From Platanthera guangdongensis (lineage: Eukaryota; Streptophyta; Magnoliopsida; Asparagales; Orchidaceae): a DNA stretch of 64,000 nt. Position 1 is the stretch's first letter, and every line of letters begins with the position of its first letter. The DNA lies in assembly GCA_039583875.1 (NCBI GenBank), contig CM077163.1, forward strand, positions 235,282,646-235,346,645. Direction: 5' to 3'. Shown piece by piece: positions 1-10,449 of this stretch. A program made the translations under genes and the position numbers. The notes beneath the pieces are model-generated. The model did not search any database. It was given only the letters and a program-made list of their open reading frames with translations, and had not been told where the DNA came from.

Positions 1-449
1 AAAGGGGGGGGATTAAAAAAATAAAAAAGAAGAAAAAGGGGAAGATAAGGGGAGCAGGGCACGGGTTGGAGAAGGGGGAATGGGGGAGAGAGAAAAGAGA
101 GAAATGGATGCAGGGGAGAGATCCGGAGCCCTAGCCCGGCGGATCCCGGAGCCCAGCCGCCGCCGCTACCCCTTCCCCGCCCTCTCCCGTCGCCGGCAAA
201 GCAACGCCGCCGCCGCCCCTCCTTCTCTCACCCTCGGCCAAGCAGGCCGCCGCCGCCGTTCCCCCCCATTTCCCGCTCCCGTCGCCGGCAAAGTAGCGCC
301 GCCGCCGCCCCTCCCTCTCTCTCCCGTCGCTGGCCAAGCAGCGCAGCCGCCGCCCGCCCCCTCTCTCTCTGTCGGCCTGGAGCAGCAAGCGCCACCTCCG
401 GCCCTACAGCCCTTGCTCCCCCCGCTGCCGACGTTTCCTTGAGGAAGAT
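1..449. other. GC-rich low-complexity segment
   Basis: A G/A-rich start is followed by a GC-rich stretch with repeated CCGCCGCCG blocks and roughly 55-60-bp imperfect repeats carrying CCCGTCGCCGGCAAAG or similar. It is open in several frames on both strands, including a Pro/Ala/Arg-rich 120-codon frame at 80-442, which is what such composition gives by chance. It directly precedes the broken ORF at 450 and could be the 5' leader of that former gene. No domain is recognised. Confidence 0.5.
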
Positions 450-796
450 CTATGTCGAAGGGGAGACCAGGGGCGGTTGTTCCAGTTGCTTCATCACAGG
501 CCCAACTGGTAGCAGGCACTGGAATTGATGGCTATGGTGATGGGATGGCTTTGGGTTCTCATTCATCATTGCCCGGCTCTGGTGGCTATGGAGGTTTTGG
601 GATTGGCCCTTCGTTGTACTGAACGCCAACAGGCTCACATGGAATTCCTTCTAGTATTTATCTTGAGGCTGGACCTTACTCTACTACCTCTTCTATGTAT
701 CAAGTTGGTCAACACCTCCAGCCTGCGGGGTCATCTCCTGGACCTCGGATTCCACCTGGCAGTGGAATGTATCGGAGCATTACTCATTATTTCTAA
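450..796 (+). pseudogene. Broken Gly/Ser/Pro-rich ORF of unknown family
   Basis: A frame starting at the ATG at 450 codes a Gly/Ser-rich peptide. It is interrupted by an in-frame TGA at about 620 and then continues in the same frame, rich in Pro, Ser and Tyr, to a TAA at 794. The composition stays protein-like across the internal stop, so I read this as a decayed exon of a cellular gene and not as a real short gene. I do not recognise the family. Nothing recognisable follows at 797-1040. Confidence 0.4.
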
Positions 797-1044
797 GGGA
801 GACGGTGCAGATGAAGGATGAGTCGGCCAGCATGAAAGAGATTTTGGTGGATTGGTTGGTGGAGGTGACAGAGGAATTTTGGGGGTTTCCTGCATTCTCA
901 TAGCTACCAAAAAGAGAGGCCCTACCGTCGCCTGGAGCAAGGCTGGCTGAGTCCTAGCTCTCCTTCACCGCCGCAGTCGCCTGGAGTAAGGTCGACTAGG
1001 AGCTCCTCCCCCGCCCCCGCCGCCAAACACGCGACAAGGGTAAC

Positions 1045-1797
1045 GATGTTTCAACTTGGGCATGTGAAGCCTTCAGTTTCCATACTTGCACGGAAGCCCC
1101 TCTCCACCAACAGGTGGGGGGAAGGGAGCTCCCCGACGGGTTGACGTGTACGTCCCCGCAGTTAATTGCATTAGCACCCGGAAGCGCGAGTACGGGTTTA
1201 GGCATGCTGTGTGAAGCCCATCCGGACGTGTGAGCCGGATTGGTGATGTTCTGGGGTTCCCGGAGAAGACTCCGAGGAAGTTGTTTATTTGATCGTTTGC
1301 AGGGAATGCGCTCCGTAGCCCCATAAAAGGGGGTGTGCGCAATATGTTTGGCCCGCTTAAATTAGCCGACCGATGACTAGTTGGCCGCCGCTCGACGAGA
1401 CGTTGGCGTACAGGTGTTGCAGTACCAGGTGGGGAGTAGCGGGCTTAAGCCCAAACTTGTGCCGGCCCTCGAAGGCCTTTTTGTTTATATTTCCGGCCTG
1501 CGAGCCGAGTATGGAATTTATATTCCTGTAATATTCTTTTATATCTGTGATGCTCTGTGGATATAGTTTACTCCTCCTGTTTTGGGCGAGCGGTGTGTTC
1601 GTGAACCGCTCCCCCCGTGTGGGCCCCGAGGTATAGATGCCGGGAAGCCCCTGATGGCCCGTTGCCATCCTTTCGGAGTAGCGGAGTTCCGCTATTGGCG
1701 GCCCGATTGGGGCTGCGTAGAGTAGGGCTGCTGGGCGGTTTGGCGCCAATAGTAAGGCAGGCGGGGAGCATTTTACATAGACCCGAGGTGGCACCTC
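1045..1797 (+). mobile_element. Remnant of a chromovirus-type LTR
   Basis: Blocks at 1060-1310 resemble parts of the LTRs of the chromovirus at 7926-31058. The shared pieces are a CATGTGAAGSCTTC block, an ACCAA-AGGTGG block, GGCATGCTGTGTGAAGCCCATC, a GGATTGGTGATGTT block and GGAGAAGACTC. Further on, the segment with CCCTCGAAGGC and CCGGCCTGCG corresponds to the 3' part of the same LTR type. No matching second LTR or internal region is visible, so it is a truncated or solo remnant. From about 1570 to 1797 I see only weak similarity and no genes. Confidence 0.6.
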
Positions 1798-2072
1798 TTG
1801 TTTGGGAGTGGATCTCGAGATCCTCCTTGGATGTTCCGGTCGGCCAAGAGAGCCCTCCGAAGGTGCCTTAGCTCAGCCCCTGGCTTGGGAGGGGAAGAGT
1901 TAGTTAGTCTTCCGGGTATGCGGCGGGTCCTCCACGCTGAGACCTTGGGTCTGTCCCTTGTGTTCCTAGTCTTGTGCCTAGATCGTTTGCTTGAGGGTAG
2001 TAGGTGCGCGGTCACCCCTTCCCCACGGGTCGAACTCCACAGGAGACCGATTTTCCGGTTCCAACACAACAG
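1798..2072 (+). mobile_element. Tat-lineage LTR fragment, inverted relative to the neighbouring Tat LTRs
   Basis: On the complementary strand from 2072 downwards the sequence begins TGTTG and carries the same ordered blocks as the LTR starts at 2322, 12517 and 34933: a GTGGAGTTCG block, AAGGGGTGACC, GCGTGGAGG, a CCCGGAAGA block and a CCAAGCC...GAGCTAAGG block. It is therefore an older, diverged LTR of the same Tat family, in the opposite orientation. It ends at 2072 in CAACA. No PBS follows, so this is probably a solo or truncated LTR. Confidence 0.6.
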
Positions 2073-2316
2073 TTCGACAAAATAACACGATTGATAGTTG
2101 AATTTTCTAAATGAAGGAATATGTCCACCCAAGCAGAGACGAAGTACTCTTTGAATGAATCAAGTCATGTATTCACCACATAACTGAAGACATCAGATCA
2201 TTTTTCAGCATAGAGTGTGAACATTGCAATAAATTCAATGTTAAACTCATTCTCTGTATGAGCACTAACAATCTTTGTCATAGAATGGACATTGCAAGGT
2301 CAAATGAACATTGACA
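2073..2316 (-). pseudogene. MULE (FAR1/Mutator-like) transposase fragment
   Basis: The minus strand reads KEYFVSAWVDIFLH followed by an N-T-x-N-R-V motif. This matches the C-terminal part of plant Mutator-like/FAR1-type transposases, whose usual form is KE-F-AAW-D followed by HFGNTTTNRVE. Sequence upstream in the same strand is decayed, with stops. Tat element A inserted at its upstream edge (TSD TGAGT), so it predates the nest. About 109 bp of this fragment (2067-2175) recurs at 3398-3506 inside element A's LTR. Confidence 0.6.
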
Positions 2317-2321
2317 TGAGT

Positions 2322-3523
2322 TGTTGAAACCAAGAACTTGATCTTTCGTGGAGTTCGGGGTCCCTAGAAAGGGGTGACCTCACACTTACTACACTCAGGG
2401 GGAGGTCACGAATCAAAGGCTCACGAAACTAGGAATAGACCATCGGCTCTAGCGTGGAGGTCCCACCTCACACCCGAAAGACCTTGGCGATCTCCCCCTC
2501 CCTAGCCAATGCTGAGCTAGGTGCCTTGGAGGATGAAGAGAGAGTGAAGAAGTGATCTCCAAGGCACCCCTAAGGGCCTATTTATAGTTTTCTGGAATTG
2601 ACCTGCAAATAACCAACATCCACTGCTCTAAAAATTACCGAAATGCCCCCCGGATTGGCCTGCCAACAGCCAAATCTCGCTGTTCTAAGCGGCTAATTAC
2701 TGTCCACCAAGGGTAGTCCCTTAAGTCAGGCGAGCTGACGGCCTGCGAGCTGGGGCTATGCGAGACAGTCGGCTGGGCGAGCTGCGGCCCGGCGAGCGGT
2801 GGTCTGGCGAGCGGCAACCTACTTGGCGAGACGACGGTCTGGAGAGCGGCAGCTTGCTTGGCGAGACGGCGGTCCGGAGATTGGTGAAAAGTTCACCCTA
2901 GTACAGTGAAAACGTTCACCCAAGTACAGTGAAACGTTCACTCGAGTACAGTGAAACGTTCGCCCGAGTACAGTGAAACGTTCCCCTCGAGTACAGTGAA
3001 ACGTTCATCCGAGTACAGTGAAACGGCTGGGAAGGTGAAAAAGATTTATGATTTTGGTTTGTGAATAAGAGATTTGAAATAACAAGAGAAATATTTAATG
3101 CTTTTAAAAAGTGCTATTTTTGGTCTGCGAATAGTCATTTTTGATTTGCGGTTAAAAATTCCCAAATTTAAAGGCGCTTGAATATTATAACTATTCAGTT
3201 TAACGAAGGGAATTGTTAAAGTCAAATCAAATTTGGATATAAGCAAGTCATTGTTAACGACAAATTATATATTTTGAAAAATATTTTGTGCAAATCAAAT
3301 TGTTAACCACAAATCAAAATTATTAACAGCAAACCAACATTACAAATTACATAATCATATGTTTTAGACAAAAAACAATTTCATGAGAAGTCCAGCGCAA
3401 CAGTTCGACAAAATAACACGATTGATAGTTGAATTTTCTAAATGAAGGAATATGTCCACCCAAGCAGAGACGAAGTACTCTTTGAACGAATCAAGCCATA
3501 TATTCAACAGTACGGGGTTGTAC
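2322..3523 (-). repeat. 3' LTR of element A (internally rearranged)
   Basis: The left part (2322-3022) aligns with the 5' LTR at 34933-35840, including seven copies of a ~21-bp CGAGTACAGTGAAACGTTCA unit at about 2885-3022. The right part is not homologous: 3023-3506 is AT-rich filler plus a duplicated MULE fragment. The last bases (TACGGGGTTGTAC) again match the LTR terminus. Element E sits at the very end with TSD TGTAC, and the PPT of A continues on the far side of E at 32669. Confidence 0.8.
3023..3506. other. Foreign filler inside A's 3' LTR, including a 109-bp duplicated MULE segment
   Basis: This stretch replaces the corresponding part of the 5' LTR (35840-36105). The first ~370 bp are AT-rich. 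They contain a loose inverted pair, TTGGTTTGTGAATAA near 3054 and TTATTAACAGCAAACCAA near 3328, so part may be a small MITE, but no TSD was found. The last 109 bp (3398-3506) match 2067-2175 with three mismatches. No gene is visible. Confidence 0.6.
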
Positions 3524-5740
3524 TGTAACACCCCCACTCGTCACATGGTATATAACGGTGGGTCCGGCCGGGGCCCCACGCCATAGGTCACAGACAAGTG
3601 GCGGAATTACTTGTGATGATCAAATTCTATTCGTATCCTTAACTCAATCCATTCTAGCGCAGCATTTTTAAGTTGTATGAACTCAACTCCAGGAATGTCC
3701 ACTACTACATAAATTCCACATTTATATATATCCAAACCAGGAATGTATACAACCCACACACACATGGCCTTAAGGTCATACATGTTTCTCCTTTTACACA
3801 TATACAAGTTCGTACATCGGCACGCAGGCCGGCCACACATGAAATCCAACCACGATTCACTTGGCCTTCAAGGGCCTTAGCAGCAAGCTTTCAATCTGCT
3901 CATTTCATTTCAAGCCGCAGCACCTGCAAGTAGACATCCACCAAAGAGCCGCAAACAAAGTAACGGTCAGCTACAGCTAACCAATTATAACGACCCTACC
4001 CCATTCCCGGGGCAGCGGTTCCTTCCCTGTATGCATTTGCAAGTATAATAACTAACAATCACAATCACACACATCAAATCACAAACGCCGACCGCAGCCA
4101 GACGCTTCGTGCACTAAGGGCACCTTACGGTGTACCGGAAACCCGTGTAACACCACCAACGAACAGTAATTAACTTGTTGGCTGGCCGGTCCTAGTCACC
4201 CCAACACGCATGCTGGTTGCATTCCACCCAAACCAAGCAGAGGTAGGTACCGCATGACAAACATGAGCATTAATCCATCAGATCGACCCGCTTTTATTTC
4301 GGTGTAGCAAGTCGGGCTATCGCACGCTCCCGAACATTGCCACCAATCGATCTTTCCAACATGCCCAGGTACAGGTTAGCCTTGCCCATGCTCAAATCGT
4401 CACTAGCGCACCGTGACGTGGGTCGGCCTTCCCTTCCTGGGTAGCCGCAGCTTTCCGCTCTCGCAGAGCAAACGAGCACACGCAGCGCTCACAATACAAG
4501 GAGCTTATGCAAAGCATCCAAGATCATATCCATGGCTAGCTCACGCATGAGCATAACATCCACACATAGCAGTCATTCATTCATCCAAGACACAAAGCAT
4601 ATAGCTCATCTTTGCGATACCCACGGAGTCTTCTCCGGTTTACCCATGATCATCACCAATCCAGACTAACGGTCCAGATGGGCTTCACACAACATGCCTA
4701 TGTCGTACTCCACAATTCCGGCTCTAGATGCAGACTCAACGACGGAATCACTTCGCGAATCCACCTTTTGGTGGAGGATTCCACGCATATGCAAGAAGAA
4801 AGGACTTCGATGTCCAAGAAGGAGATCGTTACCCTTGAAGATCGCTTCGGTGCCATGAAGTAGCCGGACGGAATTCACCGCCTTGACTTAGCCTTCACGA
4901 ATCCGCTCTTGGATCTTCGCTCCGCACTCAGCAGCTACTCCAGCAGCTGGCTTTTCTTTCTCCTTCCTTCCCTTGCACTCCCCTCTTTTTTCTCTCTCTT
5001 GAAATGAGAAGAAGAAGAAGAAGATAAGGAGGAAGGGTTAAATCCCCATTTCCCCGGCCTTAGCAACACATGGACATAGCCTCTCCATTGGATCCAGGAA
5101 TAGGGAATCAAACGGCTTAGAATTGTCCATAAAATCATGAACACGGCCTGACACACCCTGTGACACGCCCGTGTCACAGGCCGTGTCAATTAAGCGACAG
5201 TCAACCAACTTAAAGCCAGCCAGTACACGGTCGTGTGACATGCCCGTGTCATACCCTACACTCTTGTGTCATACCGGAGACGCCCGTGTTGGACCCCCGT
5301 GTTCATCAGGCTGCACAACCTCAAAATCACCCGAGACTCACACGACCTTAGGACACGCTCGTGTCTCAGGCCGTGTGCCCATGACACGGCACCAGACATG
5401 CCCCAGCTCAGAGTCGTCGGGCTGAGATCGTCGACTGCGATGACATGCCATGTGACACGCCCGTGTCACAGGTCGTGTCCCTTACTCGACGATCGCCGCT
5501 CGACGATCGACGCTCGACTATCGACATTCGACGATCGACAAGCAAAATCATCGAACCGAGGGGACACGCCCCCTGTCACGCCCGTGTTACAGGGCGTGAC
5601 CACCCAAACACTTTGTCGACCAAAAATTCGTCGACTAGACACCCAACTCCTCAATCCAAGCATGACATGCCCTGGGACACGCCCGTGTCCCAGGCCGTGT
5701 CACCCCACCTGAAACCCAAATCTCTTTTTGGGGTGTTACA
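3524..5740 (-). repeat. 3' LTR of element E
   Basis: This 2217-bp LTR starts TGTAACACCC and ends GGTGTTACA. It carries a run of GACACGCCCGTGTC-type stem-loop units at about 5140-5720 and a cluster of CGACGATCGA-like motifs at about 5484-5545. The open frames in this segment are by-products of the low-complexity repeats. The immediately following PPT (5741 onward) confirms the inner boundary. Confidence 0.88.
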
Positions 5741-5765
5741 ATCCTCCCCTCCTTCAAAAAATTTT
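5741..5765 (-). promoter_or_regulatory. Polypurine tract of element E
   Basis: The minus strand reads GAAGGAGGGGAGGAT directly against the LTR start, the expected plus-strand primer site for reverse transcription. Element D has a nearly identical tract at its own 3' LTR. Confidence 0.85.
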
Positions 5766-5969
5766 GTCCTCGAAATTTGGCTTACTCCAATCAGTCACAA
5801 CAAAAGTGCTCAACAGAACAAACACATCATTCAGACGATAGCACAATCAAACCAAAGAACAACACAGTCATATATCCATCTAACCCGCCATTTCCCACTA
5901 GAGCACATATCATATGTCACAAATACAGATACATAACATTCACATACACACATAGACGACGGGCCACAC

Positions 5970-7130
5970 TTATTTCCGCTCATCCGTATTATTTTGCAGA
6001 TAGCGTTTAAATACTTCGGTAAAGGCCAAATTGAAAACACAAGGTTGAACTTCAGCAAGTGCACTTTGCGGCTCTTGCACTTCCATATTATGCAATCGAG
6101 GCTGGGTCCGGGATGCAGATGACTCGGCCACTGCTTTACCCTTATCTTCATAAGACGCACCCATCGTTTTCTCACTTCTAGGAGGGCCGCTTCGACAGTT
6201 AGAGGCTATATGCCCCTGCTTTCCGCATTTAAAACAGGTACGTGTCTCAACACGTCTTTGTCCATACGTTGCTTCTGACGCAGCATGAGAAGAGGTTTGT
6301 TCCGCTGGCTTGAACCTCTTCTTCTCTCGTTTCTGAAAATCCAATTGTTCCGACTGCGGAACTTTGAATTCTGGCTTCTCCACCGCCAGTCTCCTTGTTT
6401 CTTGCACTTGCTTCATATCCTTCTCCAATGCACGGGCTGTGTCTACCAACGCTTGGAAGTCTTGGCTCACCGAACTCGGGAGTGCCAACCTTAACTCATC
6501 CCGAAGGCCCTCATAAAATTGATTCATCTTTCGGGCTTCCTCGGCGAAAGTAGATCCCGCATACCGTCCCAGTCTGGTAAATTCATGCAGGTACGTATCA
6601 ATATCTGTCTCACCCTGCACCAGATGTAAAAACTCATTCTCCATAGCAATCCGCTGGGACATTGGCCAGTACTTGGCTAAAAACAAGCGGGAGAATTCTT
6701 CCATGGACACCTCCTCTAACCCTCGACCGGCCAAGTAATGCACCTCCATCTCATCCCACCATAATCTCGCGTCTCCTTCCAATAGAAAAGTGGCTAACGT
6801 CACTTTCCGCTCCTCTGCCGTCCTGATTGCAGTCATGATTCGTTTTACTCTCGCAAGCCAATATTCTGCCTGTGTTGGAGAAACCGCTCCGCCAAACGTG
6901 GGTGGTTGAAACTCCATAAATATTTTCAACTGCTCATCAACAGGCTCTTGCCGAACACCAAGCTGCACAGGTACCACTGCAGGCCTTGCAGGTTGTGTAT
7001 GTAATACTGCGAGCACTGTTTTCGTCACCACCCGAATGGTCTCCGCCAAAGGAGGCGTAGGCGCTTCAACCGGTGCTACACTCTCATCAGGCCGATGGGG
7101 CTCAGACGGCCCAGCTCCACTCCTCGCCAC
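5970..7130 (-). CDS. gag: Gag polyprotein of element E (386 codons)
   Basis: This is a capsid/nucleocapsid protein forming the virus-like particle of the retrotransposon in the cytoplasm. The Retrotrans_gag core is visible around residues 75-225 ([37 protein letters not shown]). One CCHC zinc knuckle follows near residue 300 (CFKCGKQGHIASNC, C-x2-C-x4-H-x4-C). The frame is uninterrupted although the LTRs have diverged. It has no usable ATG at its 5' end: it opens with GTG immediately after an in-frame TAG whose AG looks like a splice acceptor. The N-terminal RSGAGxSEP motif ahead of the first in-frame ATG is shared with the gag of element D, so translation probably starts in an upstream exon. 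No pol follows; the frame ends about 230 bp from the 3' LTR. Confidence 0.9.
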   Translation of the reverse strand: MARSGAGPSEPHRPDESVAPVEAPTPPLAETIRVVTKTVLAVLHTQPARPAVVPVQLGVRQEPVDEQLKIFMEFQPPTFGGAVSPTQAEYWLARVKRIMTAIRTAEERKVTLATFLLEGDARLWWDEMEVHYLAGRGLEEVSMEEFSRLFLAKYWPMSQRIAMENEFLHLVQGETDIDTYLHEFTRLGRYAGSTFAEEARKMNQFYEGLRDELRLALPSSVSQDFQALVDTARALEKDMKQVQETRRLAVEKPEFKVPQSEQLDFQKREKKRFKPAEQTSSHAASEATYGQRRVETRTCFKCGKQGHIASNCRSGPPRSEKTMGASYEDKGKAVAESSASRTQPRLHNMEVQEPQSALAEVQPCVFNLAFTEVFKRYLQNNTDERK

Positions 7131-7273
7131 CTATTAATGTACAAAACACCATTAATCATTCATATCATAAAGGTACTTATACATTGACTACACACTCACG
7201 CACGTCACGTGCATGAACTACATTCCTAGTGGACATTCGTGAGTTCAAATATGTTCTCTCCTCCCAAACAATC

Positions 7274-7293
7274 TCAACCTGGCTCTGATACCA
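7274..7293 (-). promoter_or_regulatory. Primer-binding site of element E (tRNA-Met type)
   Basis: The minus strand reads TGGTATCAGAGCCAGG three bases inside the 5' LTR. This is the classical plant PBS complementary to initiator tRNA-Met. Confidence 0.92.
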
Positions 7294-7296
7294 CTT

Positions 7297-7925
7297 TGTA
7301 ACGCCCCCACTCGTCACATGACATATAACGGTGGGTCCGGCCGGGGCACCACGCCATAGGTCACAGACAAGTGGCGGAATTACTTGTGGTGATCAAATTA
7401 TATTCATATCCTTAACTCAATCCATTCTAGCGCAGCATTTTTAAATTGTATGAACTCAACTCCAGGAATGTCCACTAATACATAAATTCCACATTTATAT
7501 ATATCCAAACCAGGAATGTAGACAACTCACACACACTTGGCCTTAAGGCCTTACAGGTTTCTCTTTTTACACATATATAGGTTCGTACATCGGCAAGCAG
7601 GCCGACCACACATGAAATCCAATCACGATTCACTTGACCTTCAAGGGCCTTAGCAGCAAGCTTTCAATCCGCTCATTTCATTTCAAGCCTCAGCACCTGC
7701 AAGTAGACATCCACCAAAGAGCGGCAAATAAAGTAACGGTCAACTACAGCTGACCAATTATAACGACCCTACCCCATGCCCGGGGCAGCGGTTCCTTCCC
7801 TGTATGCATTTGCAAGTATAATAGCTAACAATCACAATCACACACATCAAATCACAAATGCCGACCGCAGGCAGACGCTTCGTGCACTCAGGGCACCTTA
7901 CGGTGTACCGGAAACCCGTGGTAAC
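7297..7925 (-). repeat. 5' LTR of element E, part 1 (split by element D)
   Basis: Matches 3524-4150 of the 3' LTR and is interrupted after GTAAC (7921-7925), the target-site duplication of element D. The LTR resumes at 31064 with the sequence expected from the intact 3' copy (ACCACCAACGAAC). Confidence 0.9.
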
Positions 7926-10287
7926 TGTAACAGCCCAAAGTTCTGAAACAGGAAAATTTGGGTGACACGGCCTGGGACACGGGCGTGTCCCAGGGCGTGT
8001 CAGGTGACACGACCTGCGACACGGGCGTGTCACAGGGCGTGTCGAGGTTGTGTCGACGATTGGGCTTTGTCTCGACGATTTTTGCTCTCGACGATCCGTC
8101 GAGAGGAGGCACACGGCCCAGGACACGGGCGTGTCCAAGGCCGTGTCGCATTCTCGACGATTTTTACTCGCCGATCGTCGAGTGTCGAGAAGTGGGTGTC
8201 GCATGTTGAACACGGCCTGTGACACGGGCGTGTCACAGGGCGTGTCAAATCAGGCGACGAACTCAGCCCGCCGAAGATTTCGACAGGGCGTGTCTTTGTG
8301 CCGTGTCTGGGCACACGGCCTGGGACACGGGCGTGTCACAGGCCGTGTGAAGTCTCGGGATGATTTGGGATTTTTTTCCCCAGGTACACGGGCGTGTCTG
8401 AAGGCGTGTTGGTGACACGACCCATGACACGGGTGTGTCCCGTGGGCGTGTCACTGGTTTGGATAAGTCGGTTGACCACCGCTTGAGGCACACGGCCTGG
8501 CACACGGCCGTGTTCGAGGCCGTGTCGGGTCAAAATTTGTGTTTTTGGCAGAATCGTGGCCGTCCATTCCTTCAGTCTGGATCCAAGGGCTGAAGCTTCT
8601 TCTTCTTTTTCCTTAAGGGCCGAAATCAGAGAAATACTTCTCATTTCTTTGGCCTTAACCTTTCTTCAAGTGAAGAGAGAAAGAGAGAGAAAGGAGGAGG
8701 AAGAAGGAAAGGGGGCTGCTGCTGGTGGTGCTGCGGTTTACCGACGAGAGATCCGAAGCCAGCGTTGCGAAGGAAACGCTTTTGCGAGTCTTGCAAGCTA
8801 GCTTGGAGGCCATGGCACCGAAGCGATCGTCAAGGGTAACGACTTTTCTTCCTAGCCATGTGAAGGCTTCCTTTTTGGCATATCTTGTGTGATTTCCCCC
8901 ACCAAGAGGTGGCTGATTTTGGGAATCTTTGGGTGGATTCTTGAAATCCCCTTTGTGTTGCATATAGATCCGGAAATGGAGTACGGAATAGGCATGCTGT
9001 GTGAAGCCCATCTGGACAGGTTGGTCTGGATTGGTGATGTTGCATACAAACCGGAGAAGACTCTGTGATAAACGTGTAGTGTAAGGAGTCTACGGGTTAT
9101 GCCTACGAAAAGGGAGTAGCAAGAAGTACTGGGGTGGTAGCCCAGGAAAATAGCCATGTGATGGTTTTGGGTCCAACCTGTGAAGCGAGTAACAGGAAGT
9201 ACTGGTGTGCCCAGGAAAGACCCTTGACATTTGTACTTGGCGGTGTCCACCTGTGAAGCGAGTCACAGGAAGTACTGGTGTGCCCAGGAAAGACCCGCTA
9301 TTGCTGTGAGAGAAATGGGTATAGAGAAATACCCAGGCTTGAATGCCAAGAACAGGATTGGTGAGACCGACCCGCGCCTTTGATATATCCATGAGTACGC
9401 TGTACTCGGAGTAGGCAAGGCGATTTGAGCAATGGGGGGTGGAGGATCCGACCTGCGCTATGTCCGTCTGACGTGAGACCAAAAAGTGCGGTCTGTTGGA
9501 GCGCATAGCAAGAGTCTTCGGCCTGCGCGCCATGACACAACGGGGGGCTACGGGCCATCCCGGTGTCCGAGGACTAACTCCGGCTGCACGCCATGGAGTA
9601 AATGCTCAAGAGATTTACCGTTGGGTGATAACCCTGATACGGTGGTGGGCAAGAGGTTGCCAGAACACCAAGAATGTGCCCTGAGTGCACGGACCGTTGG
9701 GCCGGGTGGCGAACGGTTGTGATGGCTTGCGTGCGTGAAAGCACCTTTTGATGCTATAGCTTGCCATACTTGTGATATGATATGCCTGCAGGGAAAAATA
9801 CCGCTGCCCCGAGAGAAGGGGTAGGGTCGTTATAATTTGGTCAGCTGAACGCTGACCGTTGCTTTTGTTTGCCACCGGTGGGTGGATTGTCCCTTGCACA
9901 GGTGCTGGAGAACCGAGCGGGACGCATAGAGGTTGATGCTCCTGCTGGTGTTGCTGCTGCTGCTGTGAGCCCTCGAAGGCTAAATATGTTCTTTTGAATG
10001 TTTTCTTTTATTGTGGCCGGCCTGCGCGCCAATTTGTTTTAGGCCACTGTTTGAAAGCCATGTAGGCCATAAGGCCAACTCTTTGTACATGTTGTAAGAC
10101 ATTCCTATATATATATATATCAAAGGTGGAGTTTTATGTTTGGGCATTCATGAGGAGTTCAATTAGTTTAGGCTTCCGCTAGAATTCTTGTGATAGGTGC
10201 GATGCGCTACTCTGGTATCATCCTGTACCTTCACCGACTGTTTTGTGGTATATCCTGTGGGGCCCCGGCCGGACCTTCTAGAATATA
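7926..10287 (+). repeat. 5' LTR of element D (3' end deleted)
   Basis: Closely similar to the 3' LTR at 28664-31032, with a few small indels; for example, about 12 bp present near 29130 is absent here. It stops at GAATATA (10287), whereas the 3' LTR continues for about 26 bp to GGGTTGTTACA. The LTR terminus and the PBS are therefore missing. Three diverged copies of a block containing GGAAGTACTGGTGTGCCC occur at about 9106-9297. Open frames here are shadows of repeats. Confidence 0.88.
7960..8530. repeat. Stem-loop array in D's LTR (GACACGGGCGTGTC units)
   Basis: About eight units share the core GACACGGGCGTGTC, a 6-bp stem with a GG centre. Flanks extend the stem, and an outer GACACGGCC / GGGCGTGTC pair surrounds it. 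Flanking stem bases change in pairs between units (GGG with CCC, GTG with CAC, GCG with CGC in the 3' LTR copy). Between units lie CTCGACGAT motifs. The same array recurs at about 28700-29290. Element E carries related units at about 5140-5720 and 32050-32640. Confidence 0.85.
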
Positions 10288-10449
10288 AGTCTACGATTGA
10301 ACTCCTGAATGTCCATGATAGGAATGCAACTTGATGTGTTTGAGGAACCTGCGTGTTCCTATTTTGTGTGTTTGCGGAACCTGTGTGTTCCTATTTTGTG
10401 TTGTTTGCTTGGGTACGACCGCTAATGTGTGTGTCTTGTCCACCTTTAG
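10288..10449 (+). other. Truncated leader of element D with a splice-acceptor-like end
   Basis: A short block (TTGAACTCCTGAATGTCC, then AGGAATG) corresponds to the leader of element E just inside its PBS, so a deletion has removed the LTR end and PBS. Two copies of a ~29-bp unit containing GAACCTGYGTGTTCCTATTTTG follow. The last bases (CTAAT, a T-rich tract, TTTAG) look like a plant branch point and 3' splice site directly before gag. Confidence 0.6.

Noticed and set aside
5171..5936. Several overlapping ORFs of 84-163 codons, with similar ones at 7758-8415, 28587-29392 and 32080-32688
   Set aside because: They lie in LTR stem-loop repeats whose composition keeps many frames open on both strands; no domains, and they recur only with the repeats.
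9486..9722. Short ORFs in element D's LTR, also at 30235-30471
   Set aside because: Identical in both LTRs because the LTRs are duplicates; no protein features.
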